From CAWBCR01 sp963787375 (lineage in GTDB: Bacteria > Chloroflexota > Anaerolineae > Aggregatilineales > UBA3940): 26,593 nt of DNA. The position numbers and the translations under genes are program-made. The DNA lies in contig CAWBCR010000007.1 in assembly GCA_963787375.1 (NCBI GenBank), positions 1-26,593 on the forward strand, written 5' to 3'. The notes below the pieces were generated by a model. That model saw only the letters and a list, made by a program, of their open reading frames with translations. It did no database searches and had not been told where the DNA came from. Shown here piece after piece: positions 1 to 8,779 of this stretch (the first letter of the stretch is position 1; each line of letters begins with the position of its first letter).

Positions 1-1
1 C

Positions 2-17
2 GTCGGCTCAAGCCGAC
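2..17. repeat. Palindromic repeat unit at window edge
   Basis: GTCGGCT-CA-AGCCGAC is a perfect 7-bp stem with a 2-nt loop. A near copy (GTCGGCTGGAAGCCGAC) lies at 24159-24175 and a related unit (AGTCCGCTGGAAGCGGACT) near the right window edge. It is probably the end of one of the dispersed palindromic elements of this genome, cut by the window border. The remainder up to base 120 shows no coding region I can support. Confidence 0.5.
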
Positions 18-120
18 CTCGGAGTGTGTGCAGGACTGCGGAGTCCACATCTGGGCCTGCTTCGCTGTTGAACATCGCGACTGACGGCCCGTCATGGGCT
101 ACGAGTAAGTGTCCCTCGAC

Positions 121-149
121 TTGACTCCTGCGCCCGTTCCCTCTACACT
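121..149 (+). promoter_or_regulatory. Promoter of the ArsR-type regulator gene
   Basis: TTGACT (121-126) and TACACT (144-149) are separated by exactly 17 nt, which fits a housekeeping sigma promoter. The predicted transcription start is near 156, about 80 nt before the start codon of the regulator gene. Confidence 0.65.
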
Positions 150-153
150 ATTG

Positions 154-169
154 TTAGACTATCATCTAA
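154..169. promoter_or_regulatory. Inverted repeat, candidate operator of the ArsR-type regulator
   Basis: TTAGA-ctatca-TCTAA is a perfect 5-bp inverted repeat with a 6-nt spacer in an AT-rich patch directly at the predicted transcription start. A dimeric winged-helix repressor binding here would block transcription of its own gene. The palindrome is seen; autoregulation is inferred. Confidence 0.5.
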
Positions 170-235
170 TTAATGCCGGCTCCGGTTGTATTTGCGGGCC
201 GGCGCGGTAGATTCAGGAGCGGGCAAGGAGGCGCA

Positions 236-1342
236 ATGTCCGCACCAATGCTTTCGTGGGATATCGGCACGGCCTATGACTTCTTCGTGAGCCTCGACGT
301 GCTGCACGACCCGGCACGCTACGGCGTGCGCGGCGTGTGGGCCGCCGGGATGCGCTCGCGGCTGCCGGCTGCCGAGCGCGAGTTCTTCGAGCAGGTCATG
401 GGCAAGGTGCTGATGGGGCCGCCGCTGGGCTGGCTGCACGCGCTGCCTGAGCCCAAGACGTGCAGTGACGTGCTGGACGCGCTGGGCCAGATGCCCCCGC
501 CGACATCCTGCCCACGTTTGCCCTCGGCGGGTCCGATCGGCACCCTGAGATGCGCGACATCCTGCTGAAGGTGGCGGCCAAAGGCGCATGGGACGACGCT
601 GACGCAGATGCCTACCGCGCGGCGTACGTCGAGATGCCGGGCCACCGGGGCGGCAAGCCGTCGCGCAAGGACATCGCGGCGCTGCTCGACTGGTGGGCGC
701 AGCCGGCGGCGTTCGGGGAAATGCTGGTGCGCGCGCTGCGGGCGTATTATGAGTCCTTCTTTGCCGAAGAGGAGCGGCGCATCGCGCCCGCGCTGGAATC
801 GGCGCTGGACGCCGCCGAGAAAGCTGGCGGACCGGCTGGCCGTGCCCGACCTGCTCGAAGAGCTGTCGCAGGGGCTGTCGTTCGGGCCTGCGCTCGACAA
901 AGCCGAGCTGATCCTCGCGCCGTCGTACTGGAGCTCACCGCTGGTGTACTTCCACGACCTGACGCCCGACCGGATGCTGATCCTGTTCGGGGGCCGCCCG
1001 GCGGACGCCTCGCTGATCCCCGGCGAGATGGTGCCCGACGCGCTGGTGCGCGCGCTCAAGGCGCTGTCCGACCCCACCCGGCTGAAGATCATGTACTACC
1101 TCGCCAGCGAATCGCTGACGCCGACCCAGCTTTCGCACCGGCTGCGGCTGCGCGCCCCAACCGTGGTGCATCACCTGCAAACGCTGCGCGTGGCGGGGCT
1201 GGTGCAGGTGACCATCGCCGAGGGGAAGGAGCGCAGCTACGCGCTGCGCACCGGGACCGTGCTAGCGACCGTCGAGGGGTTGCAGACGTTCCTGGGGATC
1301 GACGCGCGGACCGAAGACGAGACGCGGGTCGGGGCGGGGTAG
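236..1342 (+). CDS. ArsR-type winged-helix transcriptional regulator (two frame breaks)
   Basis: A restored protein of about 368 residues. Roughly the last 100 residues hold an ArsR-like winged helix: ALKALSDPTRLKIMYYLA, then a recognition region around TVVHHLQTLRVAGLV and a wing rich in charged residues. The long N-terminal part (including PSYWSSPLVYFHD) has no family I can name with certainty; it resembles the extended N-terminal regions of other long ArsR-like regulators. The start at 236 is chosen for the strong AAGGAGG at 225-231; an upstream ATG at 173 lacks a ribosome site. The reading frame breaks twice: a C appears missing in the run 494-498 (expected MPPADILPTF) and an extra A appears in 820-822 (expected AAEKLADRL). 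The two cancel, so the gene is probably intact. No cysteine pair for metal sensing is obvious in the winged helix. Confidence 0.75.
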
Positions 1343-1355
1343 AAACAGGATTATT

Positions 1356-1577
1356 CACCGCGAAGTCGCAAAGGGCGCAAAGGAAGAGAAGAGAAGAAAG
1401 AAAGACTAACCGCAGAGAACGCGGAGGGTACAGAGAAATCGAAGATCAGGATTTCTCACCGCGAAGGCGCAAAGAGCGCAAAGAAGAAATCAGCCCACAG
1501 ATTGCTCAGATGACACAGATGAAGAATCAGTAGAAACTCCTTTATCTTTCCTCTGCGCCCTTTGCGACTTTGCGGTG
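1356..1577. repeat. Intergenic repeat cassette with 30-bp inverted arms
   Basis: The arms at 1356-1385 (begins CACCGCGAAGTCGCAAAGGG) and 1548-1577 pair at 28 of 30 positions. A second direct copy of the unit lies at 1457-1485. Between them are AACCGCAGAG-type and CCCACAGATTGCTCAGATGA-type units that recur at 2637-2735, 5155-5220 and 19508-19601. This accounts for the whole gap between the regulator and the DinB-domain gene. No gene is supported here. Confidence 0.8.
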
Positions 1578-1659
1578 AGATGTTCCCTCGCTCGCGAATC
1601 GCCACGCGCGGCGGCCCCTGCTACACTATCGGCATCACAGCGCCACAAGGAGCCAGCCG

Positions 1660-2637
1660 ATGGGGGACCGCGTCGATCCAATTGTCAGCCGCCTGAAATC
1701 GAAAGCCGAAGAGACGGTCGTGTTCTTCAACGCGCTCGCGCCGGACGAGTGGGAGGCGCAGGTCTACACCGACGGCGCGGAGTGGTGCGTCCGCGAGGTG
1801 CTGGGGCACTTCGTCTCGGCGGAACGCTCGCTGCTGCTGATGTTCAAGGACGTGATGCGCGGCGGCGAGGGCGCGCCCGCCGACTTCGACATCGATCGCT
1901 TCAACAAGAGCCAGGTCGGCAAGCTGGCCGACCTGACGCCCGCCGACCTGCTCAGGCAGTTCGAGGCGGCCCGCGCGCAGACGGTCGATTTCGTGTCGGG
2001 GCTCGACGACGCGGACCTGGACCGCGTGGGGCGTCATCCGTGGTTTGGCTTCGACCGGATGGAGAAGTTCCTCAAGCTGCTGTACCGGCACAACATGCTG
2101 CACGAGCGCGACATCCGGCGGGCGCTGGGCGGCGAGGACGGCGGACGCATGAGCGCGGTCGAGGCGCTGGCCGCGCAGCTTGAGGATCAGGGCCAGCGCA
2201 CCATCGACTTTTTCCGCGCGCTGGCGCCGGCGCAGTGGGACACGACGGTCTACGCCGAAGACGCCGCATGGCGCGTGCGCGACCTGCTGGCGCACTTCGT
2301 GACCATCGAGCGGTCGCTGCACTGGCTGATCCGCGACATGGCCGCAGGTGGGGCGGGCACGCCCGACGACTTCGACCTCGACCGCTACAACCGCAGCCAG
2401 GTCGGCAAGCTGCACGACACCCCGCCGGAGGCGCTGCTGGCGCAGTTCGAGGCGGTGCGGGCCGAGACGGTGGCGATCACGCGCGGCCTGTCGGATGCTG
2501 ACCTGGAGCGCACTGGGCGGCACGCTTTCCTCGGATCGGGCAGGCTCAGCGCGTTCATCGAATGGGCGTACAAGCACACGCTGCTGCACGAGCACGACAT
2601 CCGGCGGGCGCTGATGGCGGGCGGGGAAGACGGCTAA
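1660..2637 (+). CDS. Tandem DinB-like domain protein
   Basis: A 325-residue soluble protein made of two copies of the same four-helix DinB/maleylpyruvate-isomerase-like domain (about residues 5-157 and 167-319). Each copy keeps the three-histidine metal site of the family: H50, H144, H148 in the first and H212, H306, H310 in the second, all at a constant offset of 162 residues, the last two in an HxxxH motif (HNMLH, HTLLH). Conserved blocks such as SQVGKL and DIRRAL occur in both. DinB-like proteins include thiol-dependent transferases and isomerases; the substrate here is unknown. The start is supported by AAGGAG at 1647-1652. A TACACT at 1622-1627 could be a -10 box. Both metal sites look intact, so neither half seems degenerate. 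Confidence 0.85.
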   Translation: MGDRVDPIVSRLKSKAEETVVFFNALAPDEWEAQVYTDGAEWCVREVLGHFVSAERSLLLMFKDVMRGGEGAPADFDIDRFNKSQVGKLADLTPADLLRQFEAARAQTVDFVSGLDDADLDRVGRHPWFGFDRMEKFLKLLYRHNMLHERDIRRALGGEDGGRMSAVEALAAQLEDQGQRTIDFFRALAPAQWDTTVYAEDAAWRVRDLLAHFVTIERSLHWLIRDMAAGGAGTPDDFDLDRYNRSQVGKLHDTPPEALLAQFEAVRAETVAITRGLSDADLERTGRHAFLGSGRLSAFIEWAYKHTLLHEHDIRRALMAGGEDG

Positions 2638-2639
2638 CC

Positions 2640-2735
2640 GCAGAGATCGCAGAGGACGCAGAGAGATCATCCACAGATTTCACAGATGACACAGATTTCG
2701 GAGATTTCAATCTGTGCAATCTCTGAAATCTGTGG
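2640..2735. repeat. Intergenic repeat with nested inverted repeats
   Basis: CCGCAGAG-type units (2638-2666) are followed by a hairpin: CCACAGATTTC (2671-2681) pairs perfectly with 2725-2735, and inside it ACAGATT (2691-2697) pairs with AATCTGT (2709-2715). Same family as the cassette at 5155-5220. An open frame from 2686 runs through it into the next gene but is only the repeat being read. Confidence 0.8.
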
Positions 2736-2760
2736 GGTGAAGTCTCCGTCTTCCTTCACC

Positions 2761-2790
2761 TTGCCGCGCCTGCGCCTGACGGGGTATAGT
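2761..2790 (+). promoter_or_regulatory. Promoter of the glycan-type cluster, leaderless layout
   Basis: TTGCCG (2761-2766), an 18-nt spacer and TATAGT (2785-2790). The -10 box ends 6 nt before the GTG at 2797, so transcription would begin at or within a base of the start codon. The same -10/N6/start layout occurs at 9414 and 11836. Confidence 0.55.
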
Positions 2791-2796
2791 TGCGGC

Positions 2797-5187
2797 GTGA
2801 CAGACCTTCCGCCAGAGAGCCAGAAGCGCATGATGAGCACGTCGCCCGCCCCCCAACCGAGCCTGCGCGCCCGCCTGTGGCGCGTCGTCGCCAGCCCCGA
2901 TGCCGTCATCGTGCTGGCGCTCACGGCGCTGTGGGCGCTGTTCTTCTGGCGGCTGCTGACTCCTATCGCCGCCGACCGGCTGATGTTCGCGCCGGGCGAC
3001 TTCGGCCTGCACTTCTTCCCGTTCACCGATTACATGTCGTCGCGCATCTGGCAGGGGCAGATCCCGCTGTGGAACCCCTACAATTACGCCGGGGAGCCGT
3101 TCTCGCCGAACCCGCAGTGGGCAGCGTGGTACCCGCTGCGCTGGCTGTCGATCCTGCTGGCAGGGCCGGGCGGCTGGTCGATTGAGGCACTTCAGCTTGA
3201 AGTGGCCGCGCACTACTGGCTGGCCAGCCTGTTCACCTACGCCTTCCTGCGGACGATCATCAAGCGACCGTTCGCGGCGCTGGCAGGCGCGCTGATCTTC
3301 GCCTACGGCGGCTACCTGACGAGCTTCCCGATGCTGCAATCGAGCATCGCCGAAACGTCGGCGTGGCTGCCGCTGGTGCTGCTGTGCGCCTATCAGAGCG
3401 TGCACGCCGGGCGGCGGCAGGCGGTGTGGGCGGCGGGCGGCGGGCTGGCGCTGGGTGTGGCGATGCTGGCCGGGCACCCGCAAACGGCGATGTACGTGGC
3501 CTATATGGCGGGCGCGTTCCTGTTATTCGTGGGCTGGCAGCAGCGGCTGCGCTGGCACCAGATCGTGTGGCGGGGGGCGCTGTTGTTCGGCGTGGGGCTG
3601 GGGATCGGCGCGGTGCTGCTGGTGCCGCTGGCGCAGTTCGCGGCGCTGTCGGCGCGCGTCACCGAGTATCACTACGCCGACAAGGCGGGCGGCTTCGCGC
3701 CATCGGAGCTGCTGCAAGTGATGTGGCCCAACGCGGACGGGCTGCGCTCGCCGCTGTACATCGGCGCGGCGGGGTTGATCCTGGCGGCAGGCGCGGCGAT
3801 CCGGCGGCGGGCCGAGCACGCCTTCTGGGCGGGCACGGCGATTGTCGCGCTGCTGCTGTCGCTGGGCGGCTTCAGCATCGTGTTCGACCTGCTGTACGCC
3901 ATCGCGCCGGGCGTGGGCCTGTTCCGGCAGCAGGAGCGGGTGGTGTTCCTGTTCGCGTTTGCGGCGGCGGTGCTGGCCGCCTACGAGGTCGCGTGGCTGC
4001 TGTCGCAGCGCGCGCCCAACGCGCAGTACGGCGACGCGCTCGCACAGCGCCGCTTCCGGCTGCTGGCGCGCGGCCACCTGATCGTGGCGGCGCTGGCCGT
4101 CGGCGCGGTGGCGGTGGTGGGCTTCACGCAGGGGGGCGTGCCGGACACGCCGGTCGACAACGTGCTGGTGTTCGTGGCGCTGATCAGCCTGCTGTTCAAC
4201 GGCTGGCTGGCGTGGCAGCACGGCCATACGTGGACCGGCCACACGCGCTCGGCGTGGCACATGGCCCCGGCAGGGGCGCTGCTGGCCGCGCTGCTGGTCG
4301 TCGACCTGTTCACGGTCGGGACGCGCTCCGACAATTTCGAGCCGGATGTGCCGGCCAACCACATCCGCATGCCGGCGGACATGGCCCCGCTGCAAGTCAA
4401 CAACATGGACGTGCAGTTCCACGTCGACGGGGCGGTGGGGCTGAACGGCTACGGGACGCTACTGCGCATCCCCGACATTTACGGCACCGGGCCGGTCGAA
4501 CTGGACGCCATCGCCCGGCTGCTGACGATCCCGGTCGACCGCTTCTGGGAGGTGCTGGCGGTACGCTACGTCGGCATCCCGCTGGATTCGGGCTTCCCAC
4601 CGGGCGTCGAGGCGCAGTTGATGGGCACCTTCCAGAACTTCAAGGGCGACTACTATATTCTGGCCGAACTGCAAGACCCGCGCCCGTTCGCGTGGCTGGT
4701 GTACGACTATCGCGCCGCCGGGTCCGAGGAATTCGCGCGGCAGATCATGGCCGACCCGGACATCAAGCTGCGGCGGACGGCGGTGACGCTGTACCCGCTG
4801 CCGTTCGAGCTGCCCGGCCATCGCCCCGACGGCGCGCAGGTCAGCGACTTCCACATGCTGACGCCGGAGCACCTGACGATGCGCGTCACGACCTCGGACA
4901 ACGCGCTGCTGACGATTGCCACGATGAACTATCCGGGCTGGGTGGCGACGGTCGACGGGAAGCGCGTGCCGATTGTCGATACCTACGCCGGGCTGATCGG
5001 CGTGCCGATCACGCCGGGCAGCGACCAGATCGTCGAGCTACGCTACGTCCCGGTGCGGGTGATCGTCGGCGGGGCGATCTCCGCCGCCACGCTGCTGGGC
5101 GTGATCGCGCTGGCGGTGGTCGTGGTGGTGAGGGAACGGAAGAAAGAGAATCATCCACAGATTTCACAGATGACACAGATAGATTAG
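2797..5187 (+). CDS. YfhO-like multi-pass membrane protein (GT-C type)
   Basis: A large integral membrane protein of about 796 residues. The N-terminal loop after the first membrane span (around residues 36-54) carries FAPGDFGLHFFPF and IPLWNPYNYAGEPF, typical of YfhO/GT-C proteins whose acidic residue after the first span serves lipid-linked sugar transfer. A dozen or so hydrophobic segments follow. The extracytoplasmic C-terminal domain has the family pattern NYPGWVATVDGKRV, then a final span. Start: GTG 2797 fits a leaderless transcript; ATG 2830 is the alternative, with no good ribosome site. The last 10 or so residues (after RERKKEN) and the stop codon are encoded by the repeat that follows. 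Likely role: transfer of a sugar to a surface polymer or protein; the substrate is not visible. First gene of a four-gene plus-strand run. Confidence 0.75.
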   Translation: MTDLPPESQKRMMSTSPAPQPSLRARLWRVVASPDAVIVLALTALWALFFWRLLTPIAADRLMFAPGDFGLHFFPFTDYMSSRIWQGQIPLWNPYNYAGEPFSPNPQWAAWYPLRWLSILLAGPGGWSIEALQLEVAAHYWLASLFTYAFLRTIIKRPFAALAGALIFAYGGYLTSFPMLQSSIAETSAWLPLVLLCAYQSVHAGRRQAVWAAGGGLALGVAMLAGHPQTAMYVAYMAGAFLLFVGWQQRLRWHQIVWRGALLFGVGLGIGAVLLVPLAQFAALSARVTEYHYADKAGGFAPSELLQVMWPNADGLRSPLYIGAAGLILAAGAAIRRRAEHAFWAGTAIVALLLSLGGFSIVFDLLYAIAPGVGLFRQQERVVFLFAFAAAVLAAYEVAWLLSQRAPNAQYGDALAQRRFRLLARGHLIVAALAVGAVAVVGFTQGGVPDTPVDNVLVFVALISLLFNGWLAWQHGHTWTGHTRSAWHMAPAGALLAALLVVDLFTVGTRSDNFEPDVPANHIRMPADMAPLQVNNMDVQFHVDGAVGLNGYGTLLRIPDIYGTGPVELDAIARLLTIPVDRFWEVLAVRYVGIPLDSGFPPGVEAQLMGTFQNFKGDYYILAELQDPRPFAWLVYDYRAAGSEEFARQIMADPDIKLRRTAVTLYPLPFELPGHRPDGAQVSDFHMLTPEHLTMRVTTSDNALLTIATMNYPGWVATVDGKRVPIVDTYAGLIGVPITPGSDQIVELRYVPVRVIVGGAISAATLLGVIALAVVVVVRERKKENHPQISQMTQID

Positions 5188-5220
5188 CTCTCTTCTCTGT
5201 GTCATCTGTGCCATCTGTGG
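5155..5220. repeat. Hairpin repeat overlapping the 3' end of the YfhO-like gene
   Basis: Arms 5155-5179 (begins CCACAGATTTCACAGATG) and 5196-5220 pair at 23 of 25 positions around a 16-nt loop. The stop codon of the upstream gene (5185-5187) lies in the loop. It could act as an mRNA processing or 3'-end structure between the first two genes of the cluster. Confidence 0.8.
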
Positions 5221-5240
5221 GCAGAATCAATAGGAGCATC

Positions 5241-5702
5241 ATGGGCAAGATACACGACGTCGTGATCAAGAAGCTGGTCACCCATGCCGACGACCGGGGC
5301 TACTTCCGCGAGGTGCTGCGCGACGACGACAACCTGCTCAAGCGCTTCGGGCAGACGTCCATCACGCGGACGTACCCCGGCGTGATCAAGGCCTTCCACT
5401 GGCACAACGAGCAGGACGACCTGTGGTACGTGGTCGATGGGATGGCGCGCGTGGTGCTGTACGACCGCCGCCCCGACTCGCCCACGCGCGGCGAGACGCA
5501 GGTGATCTACGCGGGGGAAGACAACCCGGTGCTGATCGTGATCCCGATCGGCATCGCGCACGGCTACCAGGTGCTCGGCAACAAGCCTGTGATCCTGTTC
5601 TACCACACCACCATGAGCTACGATCCCGCCCACCCCGACGAGGAACGCATCCCCTTCGACGACCCGGAGATCGGCTTCGACTGGTCGATCCAGAATCGCT
5701 GA
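5241..5702 (+). CDS. RmlC-like dTDP-sugar 3,5-epimerase-related protein
   Basis: A 153-residue single-domain cupin related to dTDP-4-dehydrorhamnose 3,5-epimerase and the WxcM/FdtA group. It starts with the family block THADDRGYFREV and continues with GVIKAFHWHNEQDDLWYVVDG, in which the histidine near residue 54 corresponds to the catalytic base of RmlC; the C-terminal part (FYHTTMSYDPAHPDEERIPFDD) matches the RmlC tail. Such enzymes epimerise or isomerise nucleotide-activated 4-keto sugars for surface glycans. It is shorter than classical RmlC (about 180 residues), so the exact reaction is uncertain. TAGGAG at 5231-5236 sets the start. Its stop is one base before the next ATG, implying a common transcript with the glycosyltransferase-like gene. 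Confidence 0.75.
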   Translation: MGKIHDVVIKKLVTHADDRGYFREVLRDDDNLLKRFGQTSITRTYPGVIKAFHWHNEQDDLWYVVDGMARVVLYDRRPDSPTRGETQVIYAGEDNPVLIVIPIGIAHGYQVLGNKPVILFYHTTMSYDPAHPDEERIPFDDPEIGFDWSIQNR

Positions 5703-5703
5703 G

Positions 5704-7635
5704 ATGTCAGCGCGCCCCGCTGTGACGACCGGCCCGCGCACGCGGGCCTTTCTATACCGCTGGGGGCCGCTGATCCTCGCCTTGCTGGCGGTAGGCAGCA
5801 TCACTCTGCTGACGCTTCAACGGCATGTCAACGGCAGCTCCGAAGAGTACATGATCGACGTGGGCGAGATACAGGTCTCGCTCAACCTGTGGGGCACGAT
5901 CCACCACACCGGCTACCCGCTGTACTCGATGATCGGCGGGGCGCTGGTGCACCTGTTCCGGCTGCTGGGCGCGAATCCGGCCACCGCCGCATCGTCGGTG
6001 GCGATGACCTTCGGGCTGGCGACGCTGGTTGTGCTGTACGATTTGCTGGTGCGCCGCTCGGAGCGCCCGTGGCTGGCTGCCGCGCTGGTGGCAGGGCTCG
6101 GTTTGACGCAAGCCTACTGGGTGCACAGCGTGGTGGCCGAAGTGTACAGCCTGTACGCGCTGTTCGTGGCGCTGATCCTGTGGTGGGTGCTCAAGGATGA
6201 GCGCGACTGGACACTGCGCGACTGGCTGATCGCGGCGTTCATCCTGGGGCTGGGCGTGGAGCATCACCGCGCGGTGGCCTTCCTGCTGTTCGGATTGGCG
6301 GCCTACCTGTGGCCGATCATCCGGCGCGACTGGCGCAGGATGCCGCGCATCCTGCTGCTGGGCACGCTGGTGTTCTGCGTGCCGTTCATCGCTTACCTGT
6401 ACCTGCCGCTGCGGGCGTGGGCGGGCGCGCGCTGGGTGTACGGACAGGTCGGGACGTGGGACGGCTTCTGGCGCGTGTTCCTGGGGACCGAGGCGCAGCG
6501 CGAGATGCACCCGCCGGTCGGGCTGGTAGGCCTGGGCCAGCACATCGGCTATGTGGTCAGCGTGCTGGCGACACAACTTACCTGGCCGGGGCTGATCGCC
6601 GGGACGGGGGCGCTGGGCGCGCTGTGGGCTAAACAGCGACCGCGCACGCGGCGGCTGGCTGCCGCGCTGACGGTCGGCGCGCTGAGCTACCTGCTGTTCG
6701 CGTTCTGGCTGCCGACGGCGGTGCTGGCCCCCGCCTTCCTGATGCCGGTGCCGATGCTGATCGTCATCGCGGCCAACGAGCTGCCCGCGCTGTTTGAGCG
6801 CGACAGCGCCCGGCTGTGGATGGCGCGCGGCGCAGCGCTGGCCGGCGTGGCGCTGGCCGCCGGGTCGGCGGTGCTGAACTGGGGATTTGTCAGCGGGCTG
6901 ACCGGCGACCTTGCCGGCCAGCAGACCATCGACCACGCGGCGCAGCTCGACCTGAACCAGTTCAGCAGCGAGCCGGACTTCATGCTGCCGTGGGGCGAAT
7001 ACACCTTCGCGCTGAATTATGGCCGCTACGTGACGCACGAACTGAGCGGCTTCCAGCCCGTCGACCACCGGGCCGATTTCAGGCAGATCGTGGGCGGGGG
7101 CACGCCGCTGGTCACGCTGCCGCTGACGTTCTATGTGTTCCCACTGGAGCAATGGGATGCGTGGCTGGGCGCGCCCGCGCACCTGTCGAGCGTTGGGCCG
7201 GGCTTCGTGCAGATCTCGGACCGGCCCATCATCGACCCGGCTCGCGTGCCGCCCGGCGATCCGCTGGCGATGGGTAACGGCGTCACGCGGGTGGCATACG
7301 CGATCACGCGGCAGGCCGATGGCTCGTACCAACTGACCGTCTACTGGCGCGCCGACGCGGCTGTGCCTGAACCATACAGCGTGTTCGTGCACCTGGCGCG
7401 CGTCGAGACGCCTGCCTCCGCCGACGATATCCTGGCCAGCGCCAACTCGTCTGCGCCGGTGTACGGCTGGTACCCTGTCACGCGGTGGACGCCCGGCGAG
7501 ATCGTCCGCGACGATTACACATTCGCAGCGCCGGCAGCTTACGACGGCCCGCTGTGCCTGGGGTTCGGGATGTACCGCCAGCGCACCGACGGCAGCTTCG
7601 AGAACTTCGGCGAGACGCGGGTCCGGCTGCGCTAA
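5704..7635 (+). CDS. DUF2723 glycosyltransferase-like membrane protein
   Basis: A 643-residue protein with a hydrophobic N-terminal half of roughly ten spans and a soluble extracytoplasmic C-terminal part. Its first loop reads DVGE (about 52-55) and then HHTGYPLY (67-74), the hallmark of DUF2723/TMEM260 proteins, which are GT-C-fold protein O-mannosyltransferase relatives; the acidic residues are the expected catalytic site. After the last span, about residues 380-640 form a globular domain ending in VHLARVETPASADD and a beta-rich tail, seen in related bacterial membrane glycosyltransferases. The start at 5704 has no good ribosome site and lies one base after the upstream stop, so translation is probably coupled. 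Together with the YfhO-like protein and the RmlC-like enzyme it suggests decoration of an exported polymer or protein. Confidence 0.75.
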   Translation: MSARPAVTTGPRTRAFLYRWGPLILALLAVGSITLLTLQRHVNGSSEEYMIDVGEIQVSLNLWGTIHHTGYPLYSMIGGALVHLFRLLGANPATAASSVAMTFGLATLVVLYDLLVRRSERPWLAAALVAGLGLTQAYWVHSVVAEVYSLYALFVALILWWVLKDERDWTLRDWLIAAFILGLGVEHHRAVAFLLFGLAAYLWPIIRRDWRRMPRILLLGTLVFCVPFIAYLYLPLRAWAGARWVYGQVGTWDGFWRVFLGTEAQREMHPPVGLVGLGQHIGYVVSVLATQLTWPGLIAGTGALGALWAKQRPRTRRLAAALTVGALSYLLFAFWLPTAVLAPAFLMPVPMLIVIAANELPALFERDSARLWMARGAALAGVALAAGSAVLNWGFVSGLTGDLAGQQTIDHAAQLDLNQFSSEPDFMLPWGEYTFALNYGRYVTHELSGFQPVDHRADFRQIVGGGTPLVTLPLTFYVFPLEQWDAWLGAPAHLSSVGPGFVQISDRPIIDPARVPPGDPLAMGNGVTRVAYAITRQADGSYQLTVYWRADAAVPEPYSVFVHLARVETPASADDILASANSSAPVYGWYPVTRWTPGEIVRDDYTFAAPAAYDGPLCLGFGMYRQRTDGSFENFGETRVRLR

Positions 7636-7657
7636 GACGATGACAGGGGGCTGAGGG

Positions 7658-8725
7658 ATGAGCGACCGCTGGATGATCTACGGGGCGACCGGCTACACCG
7701 GCGCGCTGCTGGCCGAAGAAGCTGCCGCACGCGGGCACCAGCCCGTGCTGGCGGGGCGCTCGGCGGAGAAGGTGGCGGCGCTGGCCGACCGGCTGGGGCT
7801 GCCGCACGCCGCCTTCGACCTGGCCGACGAGGCGCGTATCGCGCGGCAGCTCAAGGACGTCGATCTGGTGTTTCACGCGGCGGGGCCGTTCACGATGACG
7901 AGCGCGCCGATGCTGCGCGCGTGCCTGATCAGCGGCACGCACTACCTCGACATCACCGGCGAGATCAGCGTGTTCGAGCACACCTTCGCCCACGACGACG
8001 CCGCACGCCGCGCGGGGATCGCGCTGATCTCCGGGATGGGCTTCGACGTGATCCCCTCCGACTGCCTGGCGGCGCACGTGGCGGCGCGGCTGCCCGGCGC
8101 AACCGACCTGCACACGGCGGTGGCGGCCATCGGCAAGGCCAGCGGCGGCACGGCAAAATCGATGCTGGAGATCCTGGTGGGGGGCGGGCTGGTTCGGCGC
8201 GACGGGAAACTGACCGGCGCGCGCTTTGGCGGCGACGTGCGGCGCATCCGCTTTGCGCACCGCGAGCGGCTGGCGTTCTCGATCCCGTGGGGCGACCTGG
8301 CGACGGCCTACCGCAGCACCGGCATCCCGAACATCACGACCTACCTGGCCTACCCGCCGGACCTGATCCGGCTGCTGCGCACGTTTGCGCCGCTGGCCCG
8401 CGCCGCCGTTTCGATCAGGCCGGTGCGGCGCGTGATGCAGGCCGCCGCCGGGCGGATCGCCGCCGGGCCGGACGCCGCGATGCTCCGGTCGGGGCGGTCG
8501 TACGTGTGGGCGCAGGCGAGCGCGCCGGATGGCCAGCGCGTCGAGGGCTGGATCGAGACGATGGAGGCGTATCGCTTTACGGCAGTGGCGGGCGTGCGGG
8601 CAGTCGAGCAGGTGCTGGCGACGCAGCCTACTGGTGCGCTCGCGCCCGCGCAGGCACTGGGCGCGGACTTCGTGCTGGCGCTGCCTGAGACGGCGCGGTA
8701 TGACGCGCTGGAGGGGGCGTCATAG
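7658..8725 (+). CDS. Saccharopine-dehydrogenase-like NAD(P)-dependent oxidoreductase
   Basis: A 355-residue protein with an N-terminal Rossmann fold: a beta strand then GATGYTG (residues 9-15), and the VFHAAGPF and THYLDITGE blocks that mark the saccharopine dehydrogenase / trans-acting enoyl reductase superfamily. The following SGMGFDVIPSDCLA block is also typical. Members reduce or oxidise varied substrates, including lipid precursors; nothing here fixes the substrate, and true lysine metabolism is unlikely because no partner gene is present. It lies 22 nt after the DUF2723 gene and is probably the last gene of that transcript. A GGGGGCTGAGGG stretch before ATG 7658 could serve as ribosome site. 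A convergent toxin-antitoxin pair follows after 54 nt. Confidence 0.8.
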   Translation: MSDRWMIYGATGYTGALLAEEAAARGHQPVLAGRSAEKVAALADRLGLPHAAFDLADEARIARQLKDVDLVFHAAGPFTMTSAPMLRACLISGTHYLDITGEISVFEHTFAHDDAARRAGIALISGMGFDVIPSDCLAAHVAARLPGATDLHTAVAAIGKASGGTAKSMLEILVGGGLVRRDGKLTGARFGGDVRRIRFAHRERLAFSIPWGDLATAYRSTGIPNITTYLAYPPDLIRLLRTFAPLARAAVSIRPVRRVMQAAAGRIAAGPDAAMLRSGRSYVWAQASAPDGQRVEGWIETMEAYRFTAVAGVRAVEQVLATQPTGALAPAQALGADFVLALPETARYDALEGAS

Positions 8726-8779
8726 CTGCGTGCTTCGGTTGCCGATCCCGCCATAGGGCCGCACCCTGCTCGACGGAGA

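Noticed and set aside
2686..2796. N-terminal extension of the YfhO-like protein
   Set aside because: The residues derive from the dispersed repeat and from the promoter; start at 2797 or 2830 is preferred.
3363..5239. Long open frame overlapping the YfhO-like gene and running into the RmlC-like gene
   Set aside because: It is arginine, alanine and glycine rich in the overlap, a typical shadow of a GC-rich gene; only the part from ATG 5241 is a recognisable protein.
5752..7392. 546-codon open frame on the minus strand opposite the DUF2723 gene
   Set aside because: Composition (H, R, Q, P rich) is that of an antisense shadow; no family motif and no ribosome site.
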